Position numbers and translations under genes: made by a program. A DNA stretch of 64,000 nt from JAGOBP01 sp046328575. GTDB lineage: Bacteria; Chloroflexota; Anaerolineae; Fen-1058. Of this stretch, positions 26,187-34,764 are shown piece by piece. A model generated the notes under the pieces. That model did not search any database. It was given only the letters and a program-made list of their open reading frames with translations, and was not told the DNA's origin. Numbering within the stretch: position 1 is the stretch's first letter; every line of letters starts with the position of its first letter. The stretch is from assembly GCA_046328575.1 (NCBI GenBank), contig JAXLWI010000014.1:1-64000 (forward strand). The letters run 5' to 3'.

Positions 26187-26888
26187 TTATTTTATCCCGA
26201 CATGAATCGCAACGGTACTCAGCATCAAGCGACGATAGGTCACGTCGCGCAAGCCCGCGCGCTGCATGATGACTTTCAACTCATCGGGTGTAAGGAATTC
26301 GTTGACAGACTGCGGCAGGTACGTGTAGGCATCGCGTTGCCCGCTGATGAGGCCGCCCACGATCGGCACGATGCGATTGAAGAAGAACAAGAAGAACGGG
26401 CGCAGCAGGTTCTTCGGCGGCTTGCTGATCTCAAGACAGATCACGCGTCCGCCCGGTTTCACCACGCGCAGTTGCTCGCGGAAGGCTCGCTCTCGATCGA
26501 TGAAGTTGCGCACCCCAAAGCCGCTCGTCACGGCATCGAACGTGTTATCGGGATACGGCAGATGCAGCGCATCGGCGGAATTCCAGCAGATTCTCTCCGC
26601 GCCCGATTTGCTTTGCCCGGTGTGCATCATCTCGAAGGTGAAGTCACTGCCAATAGCGAGCGCGTCCGGATGCTGCTTCAACGCCTCGATCAGGATGTCG
26701 CCCGTACCGGTCGCCACATCGAGGATGCGGGCCGTTGGGCCAAGCTGCGCCAATCGGATGACGGTCTTGCGCCACGCGCCATCACGTCCGCCTGTCATCA
26801 AGCGATTCATCAAATCATAGCGACGGCTGATGCGCGTAAACATCCCTTGCACATAAGCTGCGCGTTCTTGTCCTTGTAGATGGGTCAT
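26187..26888 (-). CDS. ubiE: Demethylmenaquinone/ubiquinone-type C-methyltransferase
   Basis: The 233-residue SAM-dependent methyltransferase shows UbiE/MenG signatures: MFTRISRRYDLMNRLMTGGRD, the SAM loop ILDVATGTGD, and SGFGVRNFIDRERAFREQLR followed by GGRVICLEISKP. It adds the final methyl group to demethylmenaquinone. Its place in a cluster with ubiD, ubiX and a UbiA prenyltransferase supports a role in menaquinone synthesis. The ATG at 26888 is preferred over a TTG two codons upstream. Heptamer-like CAGTCATCAGTTGTCAGTC lies upstream. Confidence 0.9.
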   Translation of the reverse strand: MTHLQGQERAAYVQGMFTRISRRYDLMNRLMTGGRDGAWRKTVIRLAQLGPTARILDVATGTGDILIEALKQHPDALAIGSDFTFEMMHTGQSKSGAERICWNSADALHLPYPDNTFDAVTSGFGVRNFIDRERAFREQLRVVKPGGRVICLEISKPPKNLLRPFFLFFFNRIVPIVGGLISGQRDAYTYLPQSVNEFLTPDELKVIMQRAGLRDVTYRRLMLSTVAIHVGIK

Positions 26889-26915
26889 AAGCAATCAGTC
26901 ATCAGTTGTCAGTCG

Positions 26916-27653
26916 TCACGCGACGAATTTCCACGGGCACAGGCGGCGCTCCAGCCAATCGATAAAAAAGTATAGTACCAGTCCCAGCATGCCCATCGCC
27001 ACGGCGCCTGCGTACGTAGCCGCATAATCAAACAACGTACTCGATGTGTAGAAGATGTAATAGCCCAGGCCCAATAACGTAGCCGTTGTCTCGGTGATGT
27101 ATAACACCGCGATCGCCGTGCCGACGCTGAGTCGCAGCGACGTCAACACGGCGGGCAGCGATGCGGGCAGATACACAAAGCGAAACAATGCGCGCCGCCC
27201 CGCCCCGAGCGATTTTACCGAGTTCAACAGTTCCGGCCGCAGACCGGCGGCATCATCGCGCACCGGTACTAAGATCTGGAAAAACAGAATCAACACGATG
27301 GTCAAAATCTTGGCGACGTCGGTCGCACCGAAAAATAGCAAAATGATCGGCAGAAACACGATCTTCGGAATAGGATACACGATCGCAACGATGGGCGAAA
27401 AAATCCGATCGAGAATGCGAATCTGCCCCATGCCCAGACCGGCAGGCACGGCCAACGCCACGGCGATGATGACACTCACGATCACGCGCAGCGCGCTGGC
27501 GATAAAGTGCCGGGCGATCTCGCCGAAATTCTCGACGAGTGCCTGTGCCACCCGGATTGGCGTCGGCAAAATATCGCGCTGAATCAGCATGGCGATGATC
27601 TGCCACACGATTAACGCCAGCAGCGAAGCGGCGAGCACATCGCGTTTACGCAT
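26916..27653 (-). CDS. ABC transporter permease (SsuC/TauC type)
   Basis: The product has about six membrane helices and the permease EAA-loop pattern near 145-165 (LNSVKSLGAGRRALFRFVYL). It resembles the single permeases of nitrate/sulfonate/taurine/pyrimidine-precursor importers. ATG 27653 overlaps the ATPase stop codon (ATGCGTAA), showing tight coupling. With the ATPase and binding protein upstream it forms one importer whose substrate cannot be read from the sequence; its location inside a menaquinone-type cluster is the only hint. Confidence 0.88.
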   Translation of the reverse strand: MRKRDVLAASLLALIVWQIIAMLIQRDILPTPIRVAQALVENFGEIARHFIASALRVIVSVIIAVALAVPAGLGMGQIRILDRIFSPIVAIVYPIPKIVFLPIILLFFGATDVAKILTIVLILFFQILVPVRDDAAGLRPELLNSVKSLGAGRRALFRFVYLPASLPAVLTSLRLSVGTAIAVLYITETTATLLGLGYYIFYTSSTLFDYAATYAGAVAMGMLGLVLYFFIDWLERRLCPWKFVA

Positions 27654-28440
27654 GAGCGCCAACGAGTGATGAGTAGCGAGTCAGGGAATCTCGGACGCGG
27701 GCGCACATTTCAAAGAAGGCGGGTTCAGATCGATAGGTGAGTGAACCAGCTTTCGGGTTTTCAACCACGACGGGCGTGGTGTGCGGCGGTTGCCCCAACA
27801 CCAAAATCTTGCGGCCTAAAAACACCGCGTCTTCGATATTGTGCGTGACAAACACCAGCGTCAAATTCTGCTCGCGCTGCAACTCCACCGTAAGGTTCTG
27901 CAAGTCTTCACGCGTGGGCGCGTCAAGCGCGGCGAAAGGTTCGTCCATCAGCAGCAGATCAGGTTCAAGCACCAGCGTGCGCGCAATCGCCGCACGTTGA
28001 CGCTGTCCGCCTGAAATCTGCGAGGGGAACTTGTCGCGCTGCGCATCGATCCCTAAGCGCTTGAGCCACGGCTCGACGCGCTGCGCGATCGGGCCGATGA
28101 CGTACTCGACGGGCGCGTGACGCCCATCGGGGCCGTAGTAATCGCGCACGCGCAAACCCAACGCTGCGTTTTGCGCCACCGTCGCCCATGGCAGTAGACC
28201 GTATTCCTGCAAAACAAGGCCGGTTTGCGGGCGCGGTCGAATAACGCTTTCGCCGTCGATCGTGATCGAGCCGCCTGTCGGTTGGCGCAACCCGGCCAGC
28301 AGCATCAGCAGCGTGGTCTTGCCGCCGCCCGATGCGCCGATCACCGCCCACGCTTCGCCCCGCGCGATCGACCAATTGAAGCGATCGAACACGGGGCGAG
28401 CGTTAGGATAAGCGAAGGTGACTTCTCGAAATTCAATCAT
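27646..28440 (-). CDS. ABC transporter ATP-binding protein (SsuB/TauB type)
   Basis: The 264-residue ATPase has Walker A GASGGGKT, the signature ISGGQRQR, Walker B LLLMDEPFAALD and the His switch FVTHN. It energises import with the permease encoded next. Start 28440 (MIEFREVTFAYP) is chosen because the longer open frame begins in repeat-derived sequence. The C-terminal codons for TRYSSLVGAHA lie in heptamer-like repeat sequence (GAGTGATGAGTAGCGAGT on the plus strand), so a repeat has shaped the end of the protein. Confidence 0.9.
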   Translation of the reverse strand: MIEFREVTFAYPNARPVFDRFNWSIARGEAWAVIGASGGGKTTLLMLLAGLRQPTGGSITIDGESVIRPRPQTGLVLQEYGLLPWATVAQNAALGLRVRDYYGPDGRHAPVEYVIGPIAQRVEPWLKRLGIDAQRDKFPSQISGGQRQRAAIARTLVLEPDLLLMDEPFAALDAPTREDLQNLTVELQREQNLTLVFVTHNIEDAVFLGRKILVLGQPPHTTPVVVENPKAGSLTYRSEPAFFEMCARVRDSLTRYSSLVGAHA

Positions 28441-28513
28441 GTTCACTGAAAAGTGAAGGGTGAAAAGTGACCACTGTAGCGTATCAATCTTGTCACTCTT
28501 CACTCATCTCTCG
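28441..28513. repeat. Heptamer-type repeat between binding protein and ATPase genes
   Basis: AGTGAAGGGTGAAAAGTGA on the left and a complementary TCACTCTTCACTCATC on the right form an imperfect stem-loop of seven-base iterations filling the intergenic gap. Confidence 0.65.
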
Positions 28514-29464
28514 TCACTTCGGCAAATAACTCGCGTCCACGAGCTTAGCGTAATCGACGTTAGCTTTGATCAAGCCCTTGTCCGTCATCCACGCTTGCAC
28601 GTCTTTGATCTGCGCCTCGCTGGGCACGGTCGCGCCGGGGAACTTGGGCAGCTGATACTTGCCGATCAACGGCGCAGCGATCAACTTCTTGTCGGTTAAC
28701 AAGGTGTTCCACTTATCGGGATTGCCATTCACATCGGCGGTCGCTTTATCGATCGCGGCGAGGAACTTCTTCACGGTTTCGGGCTTGGCTTTCAACGTCG
28801 CCACGCTGAATGAAATCTCGCTGGTGCCAATGTCGGGCAGGCTGCGATCGTCGACGATGCGCACCGCGCCGCTCTGCTCGGCCAACGTCGCAAACGGCTC
28901 GGGCATATTGGCGGCCATCATCTTGCCCTCGGACAGCAGTTGTAAACGATCGGGAATCTTGGGGACATTCGTCGTCTTGATGTCGGCGTTGGTCAACCCG
29001 GCATGCTGCAACAACCGATCGGTTGTATACGCGATCACGGTGCCTTCCGAAATGCCGATCTCGACACCCTTCAGCTGATCGACTGACGTAATGCCGCTGG
29101 CCTTCGACGCCACGATCGAGTACTGCGACTGATCGGGCGAAGCGGTGCGCGCAAAGCGCACAATGGCGATCTTCTGCGTGTCCTTGTTGTACAACACGGT
29201 CGAAATCAAATCGTTGATCATGCCGTCGGCCTGACCGGCTTGAATGATCTGATCGCGTTCGGCGGCGGAAGCGACCGGCACGAATTGCACGTTGATGCCC
29301 GCGTCTTTGAAGTAACCCTGCGCATCGGCGACGTACATCGGCAGCGCGTCGAGGATGGGCAGCACCGCAATCTTCAAGGTGGGATCTTCGGGCGCGGCGG
29401 CGGGCGCGCAGGCGCTCAAGGCGAGTGCCGTCAAAATGAATAACAACACAACTTTGCGAAACAT
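28514..29464 (-). CDS. ABC transporter substrate-binding lipoprotein (NMT1/THI5/SsuA-like)
   Basis: The 316-residue protein starts with a lipoprotein signal (MFRKVVLLFILTALALSACA), then a type II periplasmic-binding fold: TLKIAVLPILDALPMYVADA with GYFKDAGINVQFVPV, and GVEIGISEGTVIAYTTDRLL. This resembles binding proteins for sulfonates, nitrate or thiamine precursors. Start 29464 is supported by AGGAGA; the longer frame from 29491 would bury the signal peptide. The gene is 20 bases after the UbiA gene, in one operon. MqnA/MqnD enzymes of menaquinone synthesis share this fold, but the lipobox argues for a transporter component. Confidence 0.88.
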   Translation of the reverse strand: MFRKVVLLFILTALALSACAPAAAPEDPTLKIAVLPILDALPMYVADAQGYFKDAGINVQFVPVASAAERDQIIQAGQADGMINDLISTVLYNKDTQKIAIVRFARTASPDQSQYSIVASKASGITSVDQLKGVEIGISEGTVIAYTTDRLLQHAGLTNADIKTTNVPKIPDRLQLLSEGKMMAANMPEPFATLAEQSGAVRIVDDRSLPDIGTSEISFSVATLKAKPETVKKFLAAIDKATADVNGNPDKWNTLLTDKKLIAAPLIGKYQLPKFPGATVPSEAQIKDVQAWMTDKGLIKANVDYAKLVDASYLPK

Positions 29465-29483
29465 GATTCTCCTTTGGTTTTGG

Positions 29484-30344
29484 CTAGACATACAAGGCGA
29501 CGAGCGTCGCCACGAAAATAGTGATGCTGATGTAACCGTTTACGTTGAAAAATGCGAGATTCAATTTCGACAGATCATTAGGCTTAACGAGCGAATGTTC
29601 GTAGATCATCAACGCCGCGACGATGATCAACCCGATCCAGTATACACCTCCCAATTGCATCACGACGCCGACTGCCCCCAACAGCCCGATCGTGATGACG
29701 TGACTCACTTGCGCGAGCCGCAAAGCGACGGCGTTACCAAAACGAGCGGGAATGCTGTGCAATTTCTCCGCCCGATCGAACTCGGTGTCCTGACAGGCAT
29801 AGATCAAGTCGAAGCCGCCGATCCAGAAAGTGACGGCGAATAGCAGAAACCACGCGGGCAAATCAGCCGCCGTGAACACAGAGGCACGCACCGCCGCCCA
29901 TGCCCCGATCGGCGCGAGACCGTCCGTAAAGCCCAGAATGAAGTGCGACAGAATCGTGAAGCGCTTGGCGTACGCGTAGCCCAGCAAAAACACAATTGCG
30001 CCGGGCAGCAGTTGCAGCGTCAGCGGATTCAGCATTGCCGCCGCGAAGGCCAATACAAGTACCGACGCGATCATGCCAACGATGACGGTGCGCAAACTGA
30101 TCTTGCCCGTTTGGATCGGTCGCGCCGCAGTGCGCGGATTGCGTGCATCAATGTGGCGATCCGCAAAGCGATTGAAACTCATCGCCAGCGTGCGCGCTGA
30201 AGCCATCGCTACCGTGATCCAGAAGAACTGGTGGAACGTGGGCAAGCCCTTCGCTGCTAGCACCATGCCTAGATAGGCAAACGGCAGCGCGAAGATAGTG
30301 TGTTCAAATTTGATGAGATCGAGAAATGCGCGAATTTGCCGCAT
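29484..30344 (-). CDS. ubiA: UbiA-family prenyltransferase (menaquinone-type, MqnP-like)
   Basis: The 286-residue membrane protein has eight to nine helices and both Asp-rich motifs of the family: NRFADRHIDARNPRTAARP and DLIYACQDTEFDRAEKLHSI. It attaches a polyprenyl chain to an aromatic acid at the membrane. With adjacent ubiX and ubiD homologues it fits the later steps of menaquinone synthesis by the futalosine route or a ubiquinone-like scheme. Start ATG 30344 is preferred over an upstream TTG that lies in a repeat. Confidence 0.9.
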   Translation of the reverse strand: MRQIRAFLDLIKFEHTIFALPFAYLGMVLAAKGLPTFHQFFWITVAMASARTLAMSFNRFADRHIDARNPRTAARPIQTGKISLRTVIVGMIASVLVLAFAAAMLNPLTLQLLPGAIVFLLGYAYAKRFTILSHFILGFTDGLAPIGAWAAVRASVFTAADLPAWFLLFAVTFWIGGFDLIYACQDTEFDRAEKLHSIPARFGNAVALRLAQVSHVITIGLLGAVGVVMQLGGVYWIGLIIVAALMIYEHSLVKPNDLSKLNLAFFNVNGYISITIFVATLVALYV

Positions 30345-30413
30345 AACAAGTAACAAGTAGCGAGTAACGAGTAATGTGCAGCGCCTTTACTCATTACTCG
30401 TCACTCATTATTT
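30342..30413. repeat. Heptamer repeat array with inverted arms between ubiX and ubiA
   Basis: AACAAGTAACAAGTAGCGAG and an inverted ACTCATTACTCGTCACTC arm, both built on seven-base AGTAACG/AGTAATG units, surround a short centre. The array overlaps the last codons of neither gene except at its edges. Confidence 0.8.
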
Positions 30414-30977
30414 CATCCCTTTCCACTTTGTATACAACTCATTATCAATTCCCAGCCGCAACAAGATGCGGCCGATTGTGCCGTCGATGATGTCATCCAC
30501 CGTCTGCGGCTGACCGTAGAAGGCCGGAATGGGCGGCAGGATCGTCGCACCAATTTCAGCCGCGTGCGTCATCAAACGCAAGTGGCCTAAATGAAACGGC
30601 GTCTCGCGCACGCACAGAATTAGCGTGCGGCCTTCTTTCAAGCACACATCCGCCGCGCGCGACATCAAATCGGCCGAGTACGAATTCGCCACAGCGGACA
30701 GCGTCTTGATCGAGCATGGCACGATGACCATGCCCAGCGTCATGAACGACCCCGACGCAATGCTCGCGCCGATGTCGTTGGGATTATGCACGACGCTGGC
30801 AAGCTTCTCGACGTCGCTGATCTTCCAATCGGTCTCTTGCGCGATGGTGGCTTTGGCCGCAGCACTCATGACGAGATGCGTTTCAATCTCGCCGCCTTGC
30901 TGCAAGACTTGCAACAAGCGTATGCCGTAAATTACGCCAGAGGCGCCGCTGATTCCAACAATTAATCGTTTCATCAT
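30408..30977 (-). CDS. ubiX: Flavin prenyltransferase
   Basis: The 189-residue flavoprotein has the UbiX pattern: KRLIVGISGASGVIYGIRLL, the GSFMTLGMVIVPCSIKTLSA loop, and RETPFHLGHLRLM. It makes the prenylated FMN that UbiD decarboxylases require, and the ubiD gene lies directly upstream. Two adjacent ATG codons (30977 and 30974) could start it; no ribosome site is clear because repeat sequence lies in front. Confidence 0.93.
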   Translation of the reverse strand: MMKRLIVGISGASGVIYGIRLLQVLQQGGEIETHLVMSAAAKATIAQETDWKISDVEKLASVVHNPNDIGASIASGSFMTLGMVIVPCSIKTLSAVANSYSADLMSRAADVCLKEGRTLILCVRETPFHLGHLRLMTHAAEIGATILPPIPAFYGQPQTVDDIIDGTIGRILLRLGIDNELYTKWKGMK

Positions 30978-31042
30978 GAACCACGGATTTCACGGATTAC
31001 ACAGATGTTTGGCTACTTCAGTGACATCCGTGTAATCCGTGG
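30978..31042. repeat. Inverted repeat of nine-base units between ubiD and ubiX
   Basis: CCACGGATTTCACGGATTAC on the left is matched in reverse by CATCCGTGTAATCCGTGG on the right. The arms iterate a nine-base ACGGATTTC/ACGGATTAC unit, and the whole gap would fold as one hairpin. Confidence 0.75.
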
Positions 31043-32509
31043 TTATTTGATTCCATATTCAGCCCAACGCCGATCGACCAGCGCCTTAATCGCCGGGTCC
31101 ATCTCGATCTCCGTCGGCCAGCCGCGCGGATGCCCGTCCATTGGCCCTTTCGCCGTCGCGTCGATGCCAATCTTGCCGCCGAACGAGTCGCGCACCGCCG
31201 AGTGATCAAGTTGATCGACTGCGCCATCAACCAGCGTGATATCGCGCTTCCAATCGACATTGCCCAGGACGCGCCACGCCACTTCTTGCAGATCGTGCAC
31301 GTTCACGTTTTCATCGACGACGACGATGGCTTTGGTCAACATCATCAGTCCCAGGCCCCAAATGCCGAACATCACCTTTTGCGGGTGGCCGGGAAAGCGT
31401 TTCTTGATCGATACAATGATCAAGTTATGAAACACCCCTTCGGCGGGCATATTGTAATCAACCACTTCGCCGAGGAACAGCCGCAACAACGGCAGAAACA
31501 GGCGTTCAGTCGCTTTGCCCATCCAGTAATCTTCCATCGGCGGCTTACCCACAATCGTCGTCGGATAGATCGCATCGGCGCGATGGGTAATGGCCGTGAC
31601 GTGAAAGATGGGGAATCGATCGGCGGGAGTATAAAAACCGGTGTGATCACCAAACGGCCCTTCGATATCGTGCTCGTTCGGATCGACGTAACCCTCGATC
31701 ACAATCTCGGCATTGGCGGGTGCTTCAATCGGTTGGCTGACGCACTTCACAAACTCAACAGGCTTACCGCGCAAATAACCGGCCAATAAATATTCATCGA
31801 TGTTGGGCGGCAGTGGCGCGGACGCGCTCCACATCGAGGCAGGATCGCCGCCAAGCGCAATCGCGCACGGAATGCGCGGCTTCTTGGCTTCCTGCGCCAC
31901 GCGTTCGTGCTCGGCCCCGCCCTTATGCCGCTGCCAGTGCATCATCAACGTTTGATCGTCTTTGACTTGCAGGCGATACATACCCACGTTGCGCACGTTG
32001 GTGACGGGATCGCGCGTGATGACCTGCATCAACGTGATGTACTTGCCGCCATCAAGCGGCCAGCATTTGAGGATGGGCAACTTGGAAAGAGACGGCCGAT
32101 CGGTGATGACCACTTCCTGCACAGGCGCGGACTTCACGATCTTCGGTCCCAATCCGATCGATTGCAGCACGCTGAACAGATCGCGCCCGCGGTTGAGCGC
32201 CGCACCGAAACCCTGCGGCAATTTGAGATCGATCGTCTTGGCGAGATCGTGATGGAGTTGTTCGAGGTTATCGACGTTCAACGCCAGTGCCATGCGTGAC
32301 GCGCTACCAAACGCGTTGATCAGCACCGGCATGTTGCTGCCTTTGACGCTCTCAAACAAAATGGCTTTGTTCTGCAACGCGGGGGCTTTGGAAATACGAT
32401 CGGTGATTTCCGTGATCTCCAGTTCGGGATCGACGGGCACACGCACGCGGATCAATTCGCCGCGCTTTTCCAGTTCGCGAATGAAGTCGCGCAGATCGCG
32501 AAAAGTCAT
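31043..32509 (-). CDS. ubiD: UbiD-family prenyl-FMN-dependent decarboxylase
   Basis: The 488-residue protein matches the UbiD family from FRDLRDFIRELEKRGELIRV through PIEAPANAEIVIEGYVDP and EGPFGDHTGFYTP to the conserved HDLQEVAWRVLGN. These enzymes remove an aromatic or alpha,beta-unsaturated carboxylate with the cofactor made by UbiX. Its neighbours place it in menaquinone synthesis. A GGAGCAGAAC site precedes the ATG. It appears to be the first gene of the leftward cluster, since a terminator of the preceding gene lies upstream at 32530-32560. Confidence 0.93.
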   Translation of the reverse strand: MTFRDLRDFIRELEKRGELIRVRVPVDPELEITEITDRISKAPALQNKAILFESVKGSNMPVLINAFGSASRMALALNVDNLEQLHHDLAKTIDLKLPQGFGAALNRGRDLFSVLQSIGLGPKIVKSAPVQEVVITDRPSLSKLPILKCWPLDGGKYITLMQVITRDPVTNVRNVGMYRLQVKDDQTLMMHWQRHKGGAEHERVAQEAKKPRIPCAIALGGDPASMWSASAPLPPNIDEYLLAGYLRGKPVEFVKCVSQPIEAPANAEIVIEGYVDPNEHDIEGPFGDHTGFYTPADRFPIFHVTAITHRADAIYPTTIVGKPPMEDYWMGKATERLFLPLLRLFLGEVVDYNMPAEGVFHNLIIVSIKKRFPGHPQKVMFGIWGLGLMMLTKAIVVVDENVNVHDLQEVAWRVLGNVDWKRDITLVDGAVDQLDHSAVRDSFGGKIGIDATAKGPMDGHPRGWPTEIEMDPAIKALVDRRWAEYGIK

Positions 32510-32529
32510 GAGTTCTGCTCCATTGGCGC

Positions 32530-32560
32530 AAAAACGCGCCCTGAAACTTCAGCGGGCGCG
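32530..32560 (-). terminator. Terminator between the gene at 32624 and ubiD
   Basis: On the reverse strand CGCGCCC and GGGCGCG pair around a 12-base loop and are followed by TTTTTGCG. It may stop transcription of the upstream gene or attenuate entry into ubiD. Confidence 0.65.
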
Positions 32561-32623
32561 CTTACGTGAAGGCTATAACAAATGTTACCACACCCTCGGC
32601 AGACGACAAGGGTCAGATCCGGG

Positions 32624-33052
32624 TTAGTTCATGCGGCCTTCACGATAGCGCCGCAGTGTAATTCGCGCAAGAAGGGTGCAGAGTGCCGCGCAGACAATGA
32701 TGCCGCCAACGATCATGATCGTTGTGAGTACCCACATCTTGCCCACTTCTGATGGATCGACAGGCATAGCCAAGGTGCTGACGAGTGTGAAGATGAGGCC
32801 TAAACATAGCCCCAGTATAGCGCCGAGTAACGGCGCGCCAAACCGATCGGCTTCGCCGCCTGATAGACGCACGTATTGCACGCCGCACCAAGTGGCCAGC
32901 AGCCACGCCAGCGGCGTCATGCACACGACACCGGGCTGACCGGCGCCAGTGATCGAGACTACAGCCACGCTCCACGCGATCAGCGGCGCGAGCAAGGTGC
33001 GCAGGAAAGCGCTCAAATGAATGGCGGGAATAGCAAAGGAATTATCGGACAT
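32624..33052 (-). CDS. Hypothetical membrane protein (142 residues)
   Basis: No family is recognised. Four membrane helices are predicted by eye at about 15-37, 42-60, 75-97 and 105-130, with short loops and a basic C-terminus RITLRRYREGRMN. The ATG at 33052 lacks a strong ribosome site. It is separated from ubiD by a terminator and from the next gene by about 255 bases that show no gene, so it is probably an independent unit. Confidence 0.6.
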   Translation of the reverse strand: MSDNSFAIPAIHLSAFLRTLLAPLIAWSVAVVSITGAGQPGVVCMTPLAWLLATWCGVQYVRLSGGEADRFGAPLLGAILGLCLGLIFTLVSTLAMPVDPSEVGKMWVLTTIMIVGGIIVCAALCTLLARITLRRYREGRMN

Positions 33053-33307
33053 GGCTGACTCCGATAGGGTTCTCGTCTAGTCAACGGTGTGTGTACGGTA
33101 TGCCCAATCTTCTCAGTATCGACCGTGTTGTTCACAACGCAGATATTTTCGGCGGCTCGCACAGTCAACACGTAAATGACAAAGGCCAGTCAGCTTAGAG
33201 TTAAAACTCACGCAACGAGGATGTGTCGCAGTGGACGGATGTGTAGACAGATTGCCATTGTCTCCCCCCAGACAATAGCATCAAGTTGGTTGGGACATCC
33301 CCCGGGC

Positions 33308-34165
33308 TCACACTTGATGCCGCGGCTCGGTTGCGAGCCGCGTTAATACATACCAATTATAGCGCGCGCGTTCTTCGCCCCACATCTCGCCCGCGCGTAC
33401 AAAATCGATGGCTTCGTAACCGCGTGCAAAATAGGCTTCAAATAAATCGCGAGTCTTCAAGCGCCAATCTAACGCCAACGCTAGATTGCTCTTCTTAATC
33501 GCCTGCAAATCATTGGGGATTTCCACTCGCACGATCGGGGCTTTGAGTTCAAAGTCGATTGTGTCGATCTTGCGATCGCTGCTACCGCCCACGCACCGAT
33601 TTACGATCGGGCTGCCCAAACCGATCGGCCCTGGTTTCAGCCCCTTCGAGCGTTGTTGAACCTCAGCGACCGTGAGCCACCACTCGACCAGGAAGCGATC
33701 GCTGGGCAAACCCTTGCCTAATGCGCCGAAGTTTTCGCCGTAAATATTGCGCTTATAGATGTGCGCCACGCCGCCGAGCGCATGCAAATTCAACCGGGCA
33801 TTGGGCGCTTCCAATGGATCGTACGTCCACGTGATCAAATCGATGCCGTTTTCCAACACCCGCTGGCGCTGCGCCCACTTCAAGGTCGCAGCAATGCCTT
33901 TGTTGCGATATTCTGGCAGAATGCCCATTGTCTGCGAGCACAACTTCAAGCGCCGATCGTAGTGAATGCCGACGAAGCCGTAGATGAAACCGATCATCTT
34001 GAGGCCATCAAACGCCCCGATGACGGTGCCGCCATTTTCGGCCGCTGTATTTAGCACCGGCGGATATAAGCCCTCGCCACCTGTGAAGCCCCAGACTTGC
34101 TGCTGCACATCACGGACCTGGAGGAATTCATCGTAAGTTGTGAGATCGCGCACGGCCAGGATCAT
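33308..34165 (-). CDS. GNAT-superfamily acetyltransferase (COG3375-like)
   Basis: The 285-residue protein shows an acetyltransferase fold with the acetyl-CoA loop MGILPEYRNKGIAATLKWAQ and GFIYGFVGIHYDRRL before it. The large C-terminal extension with WTYDPLEAPNARLNLHALGG and NIYGENFG is typical of the COG3375 group of predicted acetyltransferases. Substrate unknown; some relatives neighbour amino acid racemase or menaquinone genes. A GAGGTGA site lies before the ATG at 34165. Confidence 0.8.
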   Translation of the reverse strand: MILAVRDLTTYDEFLQVRDVQQQVWGFTGGEGLYPPVLNTAAENGGTVIGAFDGLKMIGFIYGFVGIHYDRRLKLCSQTMGILPEYRNKGIAATLKWAQRQRVLENGIDLITWTYDPLEAPNARLNLHALGGVAHIYKRNIYGENFGALGKGLPSDRFLVEWWLTVAEVQQRSKGLKPGPIGLGSPIVNRCVGGSSDRKIDTIDFELKAPIVRVEIPNDLQAIKKSNLALALDWRLKTRDLFEAYFARGYEAIDFVRAGEMWGEERARYNWYVLTRLATEPRHQV

Positions 34166-34270
34166 CGTTCACCTCATCGTCGTGGACATCCTGCGAGTCA
34201 AGCACTGCGTATCATATCATGAAGTAGGGGATTTTTGGGTCGCAGATGCCGACCAAGCGGGGAGGAACCT

Positions 34271-34672
34271 ATGCACCTAAAGCCAAATCGAGCCCTAGTA
34301 CGAACGTGGCTCGCTGTGAGTTTGATCGCCGCCTCACTGTATTGGACATTGAGTGCAACGTTGAACGCATCCAACGTCCAAGCCAAGACTGTCACAACGG
34401 ATTCGGTGTCGATCGTCGACTTTGCTTACGCGCCAGCGGCGATCACCGTCAGCGTCGGCTCCACGATCGAGTGGGTCAATACCGGCGCATTTACACACAC
34501 TACCACCAGCGATGTTGACGTTTGGAATTCCGGCGATCTGGGTCCCGGTGGCACATTCTCGTTTACATTCACGTCGCCGGGCGTCTATCTGTATCACTGC
34601 GCGATTCACCTTGGCATGACAGGCAAGGTGACGGCATTGGCCTCAGTCTATTTGCCGTCGATCCTGCGCTAA
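34271..34672 (+). CDS. Exported type 1 copper protein (cupredoxin)
   Basis: The 133-residue protein has a signal/anchor helix (about 12-33) and a plastocyanin-like domain with all four copper ligands: His in GAFTHT, and Cys, His and Met in YLYHCAIHLGMTG. Such proteins carry single electrons outside the membrane; auracyanins do so in phototrophic Chloroflexota. It ends in YLPSILR, the same kind of tail as two other exported proteins here. ATG 34271 follows a GGGAGGAACC site. No obvious redox partner is adjacent. Confidence 0.9.
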   Translation: MHLKPNRALVRTWLAVSLIAASLYWTLSATLNASNVQAKTVTTDSVSIVDFAYAPAAITVSVGSTIEWVNTGAFTHTTTSDVDVWNSGDLGPGGTFSFTFTSPGVYLYHCAIHLGMTGKVTALASVYLPSILR

Positions 34673-34764
34673 CCGCTCGGCATCTTATTTGATTTCACGG
34701 CGAGATACAGTTACAATGTCCGTCAATCTGTTGGGTTCAGCGCACATTTCAACTGACGCACGCC

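Noticed and set aside
33053..33307. Possible gene or riboswitch in the gap before the GNAT gene
   Set aside because: Only short frames and one weak hairpin were seen; no aptamer motif recognised.
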